Positions 43,655-54,898 are shown, counted from the stretch's first letter. The stretch: DNA of 64,000 nt from Venturia oleaginea (GCA_013176395.1 JABMLP010000017.1:1178001-1242000), one strand, 5' to 3'. Notes: a model not told the origin generated them from the sequence alone. A program made the numbers and translations.

Positions 43655-45065
43655 TCAAGAGGCAGCAGTGGTGGTTTCTCCCTTCGCCGCTTCGACCTGT
43701 GGCATAGGGACAGGTCCTCCTGGCGATGTTGGCAACCTAGCTGTCAACACCTCGACTCCATCTTCTGTGACAAGTAATGTATGTTCTATCAGCTTTGTTA
43801 GCATGCCATTGCGGAAGAAGACGACTGGCCAATTCTCTTCCTAAGCAACCATCATTCTCCATAAACTCACCAAATTGCGCTGTCCTCTTGCCATCCACGG
43901 TGACACTCGTCCAGTCGTCAGGCCATGTCTTGTCCTTCCAGCTGCCCAACGCAATCATAGGTTCAATCGTGAAACACATGCCTGGTTTGCAAGCGCCAAC
44001 GGCCTTGTTCTTCGCATAGTGAGGAATGTTGGGAGCGCAGTGAAACAGCTGATTGATACCGTGTCCACAGTATGTCTTGATAACACTGCAGTCCAGCCGT
44101 TTTGCATGCTTTTCTATTACGTTCCCGAAGTCTCTAAACAGTGTGCCAGGCTTGACTGTTCCGATTGCAAGGTCCAAGGCTTGTCGCGTGCACTCCACTA
44201 GCTTGACCGAGTCTGGATCTGCCAGAGCGTTCTCGCCTACGTAGTATGTCTCATTCAGATCGCCGTGGAATCCGCCGTGGTACAGGGTTACATCGATATT
44301 CACAATGTCTCCATCTTTCAGGACATAGTTGTCTGGAATACCGTGGCAAATGACTTCGTTAACGGAGGTGCAAACAGATTTGGGAAAGTGGCAGTAATTG
44401 AGCGGAGAGGGGTATGACTATGCAAATTGTCAGTCATTGTCATGATTCGAGGCTCGTGTCTCCTCACATCTCGCTCCAAACACGCCTTGTGCACCACCTC
44501 GTCAAGGTAATCCGTGGTGATGCCCGGCCGCACTTCCGCCGCAGCAATATCGAGAACTTCTCTTGCAAGCCTGCAAACCTTGCGCATAGCCTCCTGCTCT
44601 GGCTTGTTCAAGATGGTGATATTCTGTCGCCCAACAAAGACCTGCTCTGATTTAGGTTGTCCATCGACTGCGTAGTCGGGGTGCTCGATCTTCTTGGGAA
44701 CGGCTCGTCGCGGCGAAAGAGGATATACTGGTCGTAAAGTGCCCGTGAATGAGAAGGTGGGGAATGGATTGAAATGGCCTGTAGCTGGATCTGGTTCAGA
44801 AACGACCTTGGGAGGGAAAATACTGCGGAAAGAATTACTCTGAGATTTATGGCTCTTCTTATGATCGGCCTGGGGTTTGTCAGCATGTAATTGCTTGTGG
44901 TGTTTGTGAGACAGTATTTACCCAATTCCGCTTGAAGCAGTCTTGTCCACAGAAGAAGCTCTCTTTACCTATCTTCTGGCACGTTGGGCATTGTAGAGTG
45001 TCTGCGTCTTTGTCGCAGTCTCCTCCGGCACATCTGCGTACCGTTTTGTCAGCGGCGTCGGCCAT
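43655..45065 (-). CDS. Methionine aminopeptidase 1
   Basis: Exons 44922-45065, 44468-44869, 43871-44417 and 43655-43785 give about 407 residues. The enzyme removes the initiator Met from nascent proteins at the ribosome. The N-terminal C6H2 zinc-finger domain of eukaryotic MetAP1 is seen in [32 protein letters not shown] and ADHKKSH. The peptidase core carries the five metal ligands: Asp in VNIDVTLYH, Asp in [12 protein letters not shown], His in [11 protein letters not shown], Glu in CFTIEPMIA and Glu in [14 protein letters not shown]. All four introns are in-frame with strong signals. The start is 445 bp from that of kynurenine 3-monooxygenase on the other strand. Its substrate pool overlaps that of NMT, encoded 5 kb away. 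Confidence 0.95.
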
Positions 45066-45509
45066 GTTTGGATTCTTCGGTGGGAATTGTCGAAGTCTGT
45101 GTTAGTTGTGGGGGACAGAGCCGTAGAAAATGCCAGTGGTATACGATGGGCAGAGACTCGTCTCTTCGCCACGCATTCAGCAAGTGGGCGAATTGTTCCG
45201 TGTCTGCTGCTCTCACGATAAATCCAATGGCCCTAACAAACGCGGTTAGCCTCTTTGGCGGATAGAGCCGCTTATGATTCATCAGATCTCAATAACAAGG
45301 CCTTCCCTCGTATTGTAAATTTCTCTCTTCTTCCCTATTTTCCAGGAACTCACAGGCTTGGGGTTGTGTGACAGAGGACTGACAGAAAACGGCCGGAAGA
45401 ATACCATCAGGGGCAAAAGCTTGGAACTTATCAAACATCAATCGCCATTCTTCAATAGCAACCGAAAGAAAGCCTCAATACTCGGTCAAATCAATCTCGA
45501 AAAGTACAC
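45066..45509. promoter_or_regulatory. Divergent promoter, MetAP1 / kynurenine 3-monooxygenase
   Basis: 444 bp between two start codons on opposite strands. Frames inside it show no protein features. Confidence 0.45.
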
Positions 45510-47186
45510 ATGGCATCAGGACGTCCACAGAAGACATTGGTGATTGGAGCTGGTCCCGTGGGTGCTCTTGCTGCTCTCTACGCTGCAAAAAGAGGAGATG
45601 AAGTTGAGGTCTACGAATTACGAGGAGGTGAGGTTATGATCGATAACATGAGCTTGTACTAACTTCTTTTCTAATAACTATCAGACCTCCGAGATGCTTC
45701 CACGGTCCCACTCAATTTCACAAAGTCCATCAACTTGGCTCTTTCAGAACGAGGCATCAATTCCATGAGAAACGCCAACTGTCCCGAGCTTCTCGATACT
45801 GTTCTTGCTGAGACGATTCCTATGTATGGTCGCATGATTCATGGTGAGAAGAAAGGGAAGCTATTTGAAGAGTCTCAAGCATATGACATTCATGGCAGAG
45901 TAAGATACCTTCTCAGTCCCAAATAAACTTGCTGACAAGTCCAGTACATCAGAGCAGTCGACAGAGCTGGTCTAAATAAGATCCTCCTGGACGAACTGGA
46001 AAAAATGCCCAATGTAACGCTCAAGTTTAATCAAAAATTCAATGGTGCAGATTTTACGAAAAACCTGGCTTGGTTCGAGCAAAAGGCCTACCTGAAGACC
46101 GATCATGCAGCCAACCCAACACAAACGGAACCGCCTAGGAGAGGTGTTGAAACCGAGGTGAAGTTTGACTTCATGATCGGAGCCGATGGCGCACATTCAG
46201 CAGTCCGCAACCACCTCATGAAATTCGCACGCATAAACTATGAGCAAGAATACATCGACACACGTTGGTGCGAGTTTCATATCGAACCGAAAAAAACCCC
46301 AGACGGCAACGACTTCGCTATCTCACAACATCACCTCCACATTTGGCCTGGAGGCGATTTCATGTTCATCGCCATACCTTCGCTTGACAAATCATTTACC
46401 TGCACCCTCTTCCTCCCCGACTCTCGTTTCCGAGAACTCTCTGCCGATTTGTCGACCCTGATACCCTTTTTCAAAGAAAATTTCCCTGGGGTGGTGCCAA
46501 ACCTGATATCTGAAGAGAATATCAGGAAGCAGTACATGAACAATCCACACCTACCATTGATAAGCATTAAATGCACGCCCTACCATTACGGCTCTTCAGT
46601 CGTCATCCTCGGCGACGCAGCACATGCCATGGTTCCCTTCTATGGCCAAGGGATGAACGCTGGACTCGAAGACGTGCGAGTCTTGTACGAATGCCTCGAC
46701 GAGTTTCTACCTCCATCCGCGCCCAGTCAGCGCGACAGACTTCGAGGCGGAGCTCTGGAGAATTACACCAAGACACGAACACCCGATGCGAAAACAATCA
46801 ACGACCTGGCATTCAAAAATTACCAAGAAATGAGGAGCGATGTCACGAGTCCACTCTATCTCGCGCGAAAGTTCATCGAGGAGAGGCTCTATGCTTGGGT
46901 GCCAAGTTGGGGATGGGCGACTCAGTACTCCCGTATCAGTTTCGGCAACGATCGGTATTCGGAAGTTGAAGCTCGAGCGCAGAAACAGACGAAGATTCTT
47001 TCGATTTGCATGGGCGTTGGTGCTTATGCGGTCGCTTTGACGGTGCTTTACGAGCTCCTTTCGAAAAAGTCACCTACGACCAGAGGAAATATGGGGTTTC
47101 TCCAGTATACTGGCCTAGGACTCGTTGGCTGCGGAAGAACAATCCTCAGAATCGGCTTCCAGCTCCAGAAATTGGGATCAAGATGA
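45510..47186 (+). CDS. BNA4: Kynurenine 3-monooxygenase
   Basis: Exons 45510-45627, 45685-45899 and 45945-47186 give about 524 residues. The FAD enzyme hydroxylates kynurenine to 3-hydroxykynurenine with NADPH, in the tryptophan-to-NAD pathway at the mitochondrial outer membrane. The FAD motif is [20 protein letters not shown] at the N-terminus. Further KMO landmarks are [69 protein letters not shown], the second FAD motif [20 protein letters not shown], and [12 protein letters not shown]-terminal hydrophobic segment, [20 protein letters not shown], fits the membrane anchor of the family. Introns are 57 and 45 nt. Confidence 0.95.
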
Positions 47187-47920
47187 AAGTTCGATAGGGT
47201 ATTAAGTAAAGAGCAAGGATGAAAAAACCATGATGTACGATGAGCTACGAATCTGCTTTCCTTCCTGATGTAACATTATTCTAGACCATGCAGTATTCAC
47301 GCCTTATCGATTTCGATGGGCTCCTCCCGTTTCTGAAGAAGAGGAGAAGCCTAGTTCAACAACGGGTGCAAAAAGAGCCGGAAAAGTTATGATTCTATGA
47401 AATGGCGCTCAGGAAGAAAATCAATGGTATGGAATGTAAGAATAAGAATCAACAATACCGCACAAATCACTGCTTCAGCTGTAATCAATATAACAATAGC
47501 ATCCAAATAAAGGACATCCCATCATGCCCCGTTTAATCTTCCTCCCCATCTCCACCCCCTCCATATACTACCACAGAACTCCCTTCCCATTCAAAAACAC
47601 TCCTAAACTCAAATTAAGTCACTGCCCCATCCACTGCCAATTAGGCTGACCCTACAGTTCCACACAACAAGGCGCGTATATATCGCCCTCACCCTAATTT
47701 GCCAGTCCTCTAGTTAGATCGAGGACACTCAATAACGCCTCTTAAGAAACATTTTGTGTTCGCGCGCTTTGTGGACTATGAGTCGTTTCGGTAGGATTTG
47801 ATTGTGGGTTTTAGAAGGGTGAGGACGAAGGTCATCGTAATACTTATTATAGCGAGGAGGGCGAGGAAGGTTGGAGATGCACCAGGATGCCAGAAACGTA
47901 AGATATCAACGAAAGATATA
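47187..47920. other. Intergenic, no gene seen
   Basis: 3' flank of kynurenine 3-monooxygenase, up to the solo LTR insertion. Confidence 0.5.
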
Positions 47921-48194
47921 TGTGACGGCTTGCTAGGCTACTGGAGCAACCACAGTGTTCAAGCACCTAACAAGGCGCCACAGTACACGAGCCATGTGAT
48001 GGCTTGCTAGGCTACTGGAACAACCACAGTGTCCAAGCACCTAACAAGGCGCCACAGTATACGGGCCACAGCAAGACCTATAAGTAGGCCTTGCCCCCAG
48101 CCCCCATTTACATAGCTACCTGTAGTTCACTATCACATTTAGTCAATACCTGATTGCTGCTCACGCCTTTCATTAGTTACTACTAGCCGTGACA
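47921..48194 (+). mobile_element. Solo LTR with 5-bp target-site duplication
   Basis: The 274-bp element starts TGTGACGGC and ends GCCGTGACA, near-perfect inverted termini with TG...CA ends. ATATA flanks it on both sides (47916-47920 and 48195-48199), the 5-bp duplication expected for LTR-retroelement integration. A TATAAG box is at about 48072. It contains a 74-bp tandem duplication. No internal retroelement genes are nearby, so it is a solo LTR left by recombination. Which strand the element reads is inferred from the TATA box only. Confidence 0.8.
47922..48069 (+). repeat. 74-bp tandem duplication within the solo LTR
   Basis: Copies start at 47922 and 47996 with GTGA(C/T)GGCTTGCTAGG and differ at about six positions. 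Confidence 0.9.
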
Positions 48195-48370
48195 ATATAT
48201 CTGGGACCTCTGAAGCTGGACGCTGGAAGGGGTCTGGATTAGAGCCCGGCGTTCTGCTAGTAGAGCGAAGAACTGTAAAAGTTATGATTTTTTGGGTTAC
48301 GGATTGCTAGTTAGGCTTGTTTTGTCTATGTGAAACTGTACTACACTACCTTTTTACTCGGTACTTCTGG

Positions 48371-48970
48371 CTATCGATGTTGATCCTTGTCAGGATTGTT
48401 CACATAAGACCACCGATGATTCCTAGCCACCATATGCTGATTAACCGCATCCTGGGTCAAAAACTTCATATTACAAGTCTCGCATTTAACTTTCGGGCTC
48501 TCTGTCTGATCCCCCTTCCTCCCCTTTTTCTTTCCCCTCTTCTTCTGTTTCTTTGAAATGGGCATGGGGGCATCGTCGCTCTCCCTGGTCCCGGCGTTGG
48601 AGTTGCGAGAAAGTTGATTGTCAAGCCATTGATTGGTTCGATCAGATAGCGCTGATGCCGGAATGCGGACGCCCTGTCCTTTGTCGTCACAGGAGTTGCT
48701 GAGCGGAGACGAGTCACTGAGCTGGATGTGTTCGAGATTGTTGTCGTCTTGACTGAGCGGCATTGGCATCAGGTGTGGAAAGATATTGGGGCCTAGAGAT
48801 TTGCTGCCTGATGACGGAGATGCGCTCGAATCAGGCATGATGCGATTTGTAGCCAGATTTCGGTCCCCCGATTTGTCGCTGCTCACGAAATGTCCCAGAT
48901 CTCGCATGTGTTGTTGACAGGTCTCCTCGCTCTCGAAAGTCTCGTCGCAGGTGTCGCAGTCGTGTAACAT
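48371..48970 (-). CDS. C2H2 zinc-finger protein
   Basis: Single exon, 199 residues. Two fingers lie at the ends: CDTCDETFESEETCQQHMRD followed by LGH near the start (C-x2-C-x12-H-x-x-x-x-x-H type), and CETCNMKFLTQDAVNQH plus MVARNHRW near the C-terminus, of the U1/Jaz-like kind that binds structured RNA or DNA. The middle is a Ser-rich linker and a basic run (KKQKKRGKKKGRKG), a probable nuclear signal. An out-of-frame open stretch upstream (to 49148) has protein-like residues (MARKHNLFEYEQRSS), so a longer model with an unseen frameshift or intron is possible. No specific target is known. Confidence 0.7.
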   Translation of the reverse strand: MLHDCDTCDETFESEETCQQHMRDLGHFVSSDKSGDRNLATNRIMPDSSASPSSGSKSLGPNIFPHLMPMPLSQDDNNLEHIQLSDSSPLSNSCDDKGQGVRIPASALSDRTNQWLDNQLSRNSNAGTRESDDAPMPISKKQKKRGKKKGRKGDQTESPKVKCETCNMKFLTQDAVNQHMVARNHRWSYVNNPDKDQHR

Positions 48971-49971
48971 TGCCCAAGGCGGGTGATGTCTCTTCGTCGT
49001 TCGTGGATTGCCGATAGATTGGAAGCGCCGACGTTGAAGTGAGTTGAACGCGGTGGAAGTTGTTTGTATCAGGCGAAAAGCTGTGGCTAGCTTGAAGTGA
49101 GAGCGAGGAACGCTGTTCGTATTCGAAGAGGTTATGTTTACGAGCCATGAGAAGGGCGCAGAATTGGTAGATGGTCTGAGCTGTGTGTTTAATGCGTATG
49201 TGTGTCGATGTGTTGTGACATTTCCGGTGATTTTATATTTTCCTACTGTCCAGAAATCCGACCTGATTTACCGGCTGAAACAATTGGAAGTGTTGAGAAA
49301 TCCTAGGCATCCGCTCAAGACACAGGCATGGATATGCTCAAATCTCCCACCTCTGGTGCCTCTGATGTAGGACGGTAATGGCCGCTGGTTTCTCTTGCCT
49401 GTATTGGTGTATCATCTCCACCCAACTAGTCGTATATCGCTGCTGTGATTGGCATGCGGTAGCGAGCAATTCCATATTGCCAGCCCTCATCGAGCATTCA
49501 TCAGGTTCTTGTCACATCTCTTATTCTCCTGCCTGTGCGAAACTCGCGTCCGTCCAATGTGGGCTCAATTTCAAAATCACCAACCCTCTAGCGACTCGTT
49601 TCACAAGACTATCAGCGCACGATCGATATCAATACATGGCTGATTTCTGTCCTCTCGTGTTAGCTGCATCAAGAGGAAATGGCAGACCCTCCACTCAAGT
49701 GATCATGTACAACGAAACATTTGGGAAATCCTCACGTCAAACAAGCACATCAAAAAGTCTCTACCCATATTCCATTCATAATATCAAACCTTAGCAAGCC
49801 GGGGTATCAGTAATAGCAATCCCCATTTTCGGTTTCGCCATGACTATGCCAAATGCATCGCTCCTTTTTGAAACCTTCAAATCTACTTGTCGTTGTCGAT
49901 TATTTCTGGCGAATTCAGAAGCGATTTTGCCAGACCTTTCTGTTATCGATATCCGGTTCAAGGAGTCGTGA
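48971..49971. other. Intergenic, no gene seen
   Basis: 5' flank of the zinc-finger gene and 3' flank of SGT1. Palindrome copy 9 is at 49897-49952. Confidence 0.45.
49897..49952 (+). repeat. Dispersed palindrome, copy 9 (SGT1 3' flank)
   Basis: TCGATTATTTCTGGCGAATT on the left and GATTTTGCCAGACC then TTATCGATAT on the right. Both the CTGGC core and an outer ATCGATAT box are kept. It ends 20 bp from the SGT1 stop codon. Confidence 0.75.
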
Positions 49972-51304
49972 TCAACTGCCCCATTTCTTCGCCTCCATAC
50001 CTTCTGGTGGAGATGTCTCAACCGGGCCCTTGCTCACCTCATCCCAATTCGTACTTAGGACGGTGCCATTACTCTCCTGATATGACTTCATCATAGCTCG
50101 CTGGGTCTCTGCGCTAGCGCCCTTGAACAGCTTCTTGAAGAAGTAGTTTGCCTCATCGCCGCTGTGATCTTCCAAGTCGTCATACCCATCAGCAGCAGCA
50201 GCAGGACCGTCAGTCTTCTTCGGCTTCTTGGTGATATCGTCCACGACCTTATCCCAGTTCTTCGGCCCCTTGCGAGAAGAGGTAGGGTATTCAGGTGGTT
50301 TGTCGGTGAGCACAGCCTTCTTGACAGCAGAGTTTGAGGCGGTTGCAACGGCTGCTGTAGGAGCTCCTGAGCCTTCCAGTGTCTTCCATGACTGGCCGGG
50401 CGTCTTCTTCTTGAGCACAAGCTCGACTCTCGTAGGTGTGATTCTGGAGGTAGACGCGGTTGGATCGATAGGAGCGTAGAGCGGGTCAAGGGAGAACTGG
50501 TAATCGGTGCCTGTCAGAGTTGGGAACGAGATGCTAATCTGTTTTATTTGTTAGTGTGCTTCTTGAATTGAATCTCAGGACTGATGCCGCTGAACTTATG
50601 GCTAATTTCAAGATCCAATTGCCAAAGTTCAGCCTCATTGTTCCCAAATCCAAGATTTACCAATGATCAGAGAAACTCACCGAATTTTCCTCAATTTCAA
50701 TCTCGGCCTTGTCCTGTGGCACACCTTTGGCGAGAAGTGTGAAGGTGACGTTCTCGCGGTTCTGGTAGAATTCGTGCTTGATTTGGCTTGCTGGAGTCTG
50801 TATTAGGGCTTTTGGAGCTGCAACAGGTATCGGAACGGCCTCTTTGCCTTCCTCGCCTTCCTCGTCTTCCTCCTCTTCTGGGATCTCCTTTACTGTGACC
50901 ACTCGTCTCTCGTCACCCTCTGGGATACCCTTCAGCTTTGTGTCGATTTTGGATTTCCAAATAGGCAGACTCTTGTTCTTCTCATCTAGCTTGCTCACAA
51001 TGCCAAGGATGAACTCGGCATCAGCATATTTGCTCATGTTGAAGAGGAGAATGGCGCGGCGGAGCTGTGCCTGGCTTATTAGTTCCCGCTTGGCACGATC
51101 CACAGCTAGCCGGACGGCGTGGTTGACATCTTTCATGGCAGCATCGTATTGGGTCGGAGAAGAACGCGAGTAGGCAGTCGATCGCTTGAGGTGGTAGTCG
51201 ACTGATCTCGGAAAGTTTGATATAGCTGTCGAGAATTCTTTGATAGCTTCGTCGAATTTCTGCTGTTCCAGAGCAGCCTCCCCACGCTTCACACAGGCCG
51301 ACAT
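49972..51304 (-). CDS. SGT1: SGT1 co-chaperone (SKP1 / HSP90 partner)
   Basis: Exons 50681-51304 and 49972-50538 give 396 residues. SGT1 links HSP90 to SKP1-containing complexes (SCF ligases, kinetochore CBF3). Three domains are seen. TPR repeats occupy residues 1-125, starting ACVKRGEAALEQQKFDEAIK. A CS domain follows from about residue 178: IKHEFYQNRENVTFTLLAKG then VPQDKAEIEIEENSISISF and YQFSLDPLYAPID. The C-terminal SGS domain contains KNWDKVVDDI, EANYFFKKLFKGASAETQRA, MMKSYQESNGTVLSTNW and the final PPEGMEAKKW. The 142-nt intron interrupts the CS domain and carries a palindrome copy. The start is 176 bp from the start of the small gene on the other strand. Confidence 0.94.
50583..50637 (-). 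repeat. Dispersed palindrome, copy 10 (SGT1 intron)
   Basis: GCCGCTGAACTTATGGCTAA and AATTGCCAAAGTTCAGCC pair around a short loop. The core is changed to TGGC(T)AATT/AATTGCCA, but the layout is the same. Confidence 0.5.
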
Positions 51305-51480
51305 TTTGGTACTTGATGGGTTGTAGAGGGGAAGTGTCGAATTGACTGGGAGAGCTTAGAAGTGTCGGCTCGACGGCTATTTATGGGCCGCCGCTGCCTC
51401 TGTCCAGAATGTTCGATTGACCCTATCCCGGGACACAATGGAATGCTTGGCGGCCAGAATGGTTCACTCTTGCAACAGCC

Positions 51481-51943
51481 ATGTCTACTCAGCGTGCCAG
51501 TACCCAGCTGTTCAATGCCTTGATCAGAACACATCACATCACATCCAAGAAGAAGGTCGCTCGTCTGAAGAAGGCGGCAGCCACTCACGATTGCTATGTG
51601 TTGTTGAGGAGCGGAGGCTGTCCTGGCATCATGTACTGCGAAGGCGACGAACATGGCGTCAAGGGATGGGTGGCCGTGGTTCAGGTATGAGATTCCAGGG
51701 CATGAAGAATATGCTGCGAAGATGGCTAAGAAGCACACATAGAGCCTACGTTATAAGGACTATTCGCTCTCAGCGAGACCTGCTCCCGTCGAGGCAAACC
51801 CTCAGGCAAACCCTCAGGCAAACCCTCACCTGGTCAAGTATGGCAAACTATTTGAAGTGGCGCAAGTCAAGGATTTCGGTGTCGTTATGGACGAACGAGG
51901 AATTGTGCCCTGGTGGAGGAAAGCTATGGGCTGGCCGGTTTAA
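51481..51943 (+). CDS. Small conserved-looking protein, unrecognised
   Basis: Exons 51481-51684 and 51743-51943 join in phase 0 (GTATGA donor, TAG acceptor) to 134 residues. The N-terminal part contains HHITSKKKVARLKKAAATHD and VLLRSGGCPGIMYCEGDEHG, then VKGWVAVVQ runs into SLRYKDYSLSARP. A 12-bp repeat codes three NPQA/ANP units. The C-terminal part is FEVAQVKDFGVVMDERGIVP followed by WWRKAMGWPV. The regular codon use, the exact splice join and the divergent promoter with SGT1 support a real gene. I do not recognise the family with confidence; a mitochondrial or nuclear location cannot be read from it. Confidence 0.7.
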
Positions 51944-52064
51944 CACCTCAGGCAGACGGTCACCTCAGGCAGACAGTCGTGAAGACGTCACCGACGAGTC
52001 GTCCGCAATTGGTTAGGAGAATCCACCGGCGACGACCTCACCATGATGAAATCAAGGTTGATGG

Positions 52065-52130
52065 AGACCTGCCATTCACGTGATGCTTGAGCTGGCTATC
52101 TCCAGACCTGCCGCTCACGTGACGCTTGAG
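52065..52130 (+). promoter_or_regulatory. Duplicated CACGTGA element upstream of phosphoketolase
   Basis: AGACCTGCC, two variable bases, TCACGTGA, one variable base, GCTTGAG occurs twice with a 39-bp period. This places CACGTGA sites at 52077-52083 and 52116-52122, about 95-140 bp before the ATG. CACGTG is the bHLH E-box core. A TATAAGAA box follows at about 52159. Confidence 0.65.
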
Positions 52131-52214
52131 TGGTGTGAGGTGGAGTCATCTTTCCATTATAAGAACCCATTCGCCCTTCAATTCCCTCGCTATCACAAAC
52201 AACATTTTCTCATC

Positions 52215-54898
52215 ATGGCTTCAGAATCGAATGCCAGCAAACATGACGACCAGAGCTTGTCCCCCTTTGGAATTGCTCGTGGTGCCGTCAACGAGCAGCC
52301 TCTCACTAAAGAGGAGCTCGACAAGTACACAAAATACTTCCACGCCACCCTCTACCTCTGCTTGGGCATGATCTACCTGAAGGATAACCCACTTTTGAGA
52401 GAGCCCCTCAAAGTCGAACACTTCAAGCGTCGTCTTCTTGGTCATTGGGGCTCCGACGCTGGTCAGAGCTTCACGTACATCCACTTCAACCGCCTGATTA
52501 AGAAATACGACCTCGATGCTATTTTCGTTTCCGGCCCTGGACATGGAGCTCCAGCTGTCTTGTCCAACAGCTATCTCGAGGGCACCTACTCGGAGGTCTA
52601 TCCAGATAAGACTGAGGATGTCGAGGGAATGCGTCGCTTCTTCAAGCAGTTCTCATTCCCAGGCGGAATCGGCAGTCATGCTACTCCTGAGACACCTGGA
52701 AGCATCCACGAAGGCGGAGAGCTTGGATACTCCATTTCTCACGCCTTTGGAACTGTTTTCGATCATCCAAATCTCATCACACTTACCATGGTTGGGGATG
52801 GCGAGGCTGAAACCGGCCCACTGGCTACCAGTTGGCACAGCACCAAATTCCTTAACCCAATCACCGATGGCGCTGTCATTCCAGTCTTGCACCTGAATGG
52901 GTACAAAATCAACAACCCCACGGTCCTTTCTCGTGTCTCTCACGACGAGCTCGAATGTTTGTTCAAGGGCTACGGATGGACCCCTTACTTTGTCGAGGGC
53001 AGCGATCTCGACACCATGCATCAGAAAATGGCCGGTACACTCGAGAAGTGTGTGACGGAAATCAAAGCCTACCAAGAGCAAGCCCGTGACTCTGGAAGGC
53101 CCTTCCGTCCACGATGGCCCATGATTGTGTTGCGAACACCCAAGGGGTGGACTGGTCCTCGTAAACTCGATGACCACTACTTGGAGGGTTTCTGGAGAGC
53201 CCATCAGGTTCCCATCACTGATGTTCTGACCAACCCAAAGCACATGAAGGTTCTTGAGGACTGGATGAAGTCCTACAAACCAGAGGAACTTTTCACCGAG
53301 GACGGAAAGCTCCAGCCAGAACTCAGGGAACTAGCACCAACTGGCATGAGCCGCATGAGCGCCAACCCCGTTGCCAATGGTGGTATCCTGCGTCGCAAGC
53401 TGAAGATCCCAGACTTCCGAGATTACGCCTACGACATGAAGAAGGCTGGTGCCGAGAATGGTCCAAGCATGGAGCTCTTCGCCAAATTCTTGCGGGACAT
53501 CATGGCACAAAACATGGAGCACTTCCGCGTTTTTGGCCCCGACGAGACCGAGTCTAACAAGCTTGGTAAGATCTACGAAGCTGGCAAGAAGGTCTGGATG
53601 GCGGACAACTTCGAGGAGGATGCTGATGGCGGAAACCTTGCTTTCGCCGGTCGCGTTATGGAGATTCTCAGCGAGCATACCTGTGAGGGTTGGCTCGAAG
53701 GATATATTCTCTCTGGACGTCACGGATTGCTCAATAGTTATGAGCCTTTCATCCACATCATCGACTCCATGGTCAATCAGCACTGCAAGTGGATCGAGAA
53801 GTGCGCAGACGTCGAGTGGCGTGTTCCGGTGGCTTCCTTGAACATTCTCCTGACGGCAACCGTCTGGCGACAGGTAAGATACCTCACTTGTCTTTTTTTA
53901 TAAACCACTAGGCCTGCAGTTTATGTACCTCCCACGAACAGCTGAGCGGGATATAACTCGTGAGCGATATCGCTAAGGTTCTGGCAAATTGGTTTTTGAA
54001 CTTGTTTAGAAATTCAGCGATATCGATCCCAAGTTAATTAACTGCTGTGCGCGAGCTGGAATCAGAGAGCCCAAGGCAGGACAAGAGCTTTGACTTGAAA
54101 GAATATACTAACCCTCGATAGGATCACAACGGCTTCACTCATCAAGACCCTGGTTTCCTCGATGTCGTTGCCAACAAGTCTCCTGATGTCGTGCGAATCT
54201 ACCTCCCACCAGATGCCAATTGTCTGCTTTCCGTGACAAATCATTGTCTTCGCAGTGCCAATTATGTCAATGTCATCGTTGCCGACAAGCAAGAACATCT
54301 CCAATATCTCAACATGGACGATGCCATTGTCCACTGCACTAAGGGTGTTGGAATTTGGGAGTTCGCCTCCAACTGTGAGACCGAGGAGCCTGATGTGGTC
54401 ATGGCCTCTTGCGGTGACGTACCGACACAGGAATCTCTTGCTGCTGTCGCCCTACTCCGAGAGCATCTGCCACAAGTCAAGATCCGCTTCGTCAACGTGG
54501 TGGACTTGTTCAAGCTGATCCCACATTACGATCATCCTCACGGCCTGAGTGACTATGAGTTCAAAGCTCTCTTCACTGAGAACAAGCCCGTCATCTTCAA
54601 CTTCCATTCCTACCCATGGTTGATTCACCGATTGACCTATAACCGCAAGGGCACTAAGTGGGTTGTTTCTGGATACCGTGAGAAGGGTAACATTGATACA
54701 CCTCTCGAGTTGGCTATTCGCAATGGCGTCGATCGATACAGTCTTGCCATTTCGGCGCTCGACAACATGCCGTTACTAGGCAACAAGGGCAGTTCGCTCA
54801 GAGAGCTGTTACTTGATACCCAAATTAAGGCGAAGAACTCCGCCTATTTCGAAGGCATTGATCCCAAGGAGACGACAGATTGGAGGTGGACATTATAG
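52215..54898 (+). CDS. Xylulose-5-phosphate / fructose-6-phosphate phosphoketolase
   Basis: Exons 52215-53873 and 54122-54898 give about 811 residues. The thiamine-diphosphate enzyme cleaves xylulose 5-phosphate (and often fructose 6-phosphate) with phosphate to acetyl phosphate plus a triose or tetrose phosphate, in the cytosol. Motifs are YLKDNPLLREPLK, GHWGSDAGQSFTYIHFNRLI, VSGPGHGAPAVLSNSYLEGT, SFPGGIGSHATPETPGSIHE, GELGYSISHAFG, the ThDP-binding GDGEAETGPLATSWHS (about residue 194) and LHLNGYKINNPTVL. After the intron come DHNGFTHQDPGFLDVV, NYVNVIVADKQEHLQYLNMD, CTKGVGIWEFASN and FHSYPWLIHRLTY. The 248-nt intron, longest in the window, contains a palindrome copy. The promoter carries a duplicated E-box. 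No acetate kinase gene is adjacent. Confidence 0.95.
53964..54027 (+). repeat. Dispersed palindrome, copy 11 (phosphoketolase intron)
   Basis: GCGATATCGCTAAGGTTCTG then GCAAATTGG on the left, and CTTGTTTAGAAATTCAGCG then ATATCGATC on the right. The outer GCGATATCG boxes match exactly in inverted orientation and the inner core is partly decayed on the right arm. Confidence 0.7.

Noticed and set aside
49134..49794. Plus-strand frames downstream of the C2H2 gene
   Set aside because: No homology signals, and codon and residue composition look like non-coding DNA.
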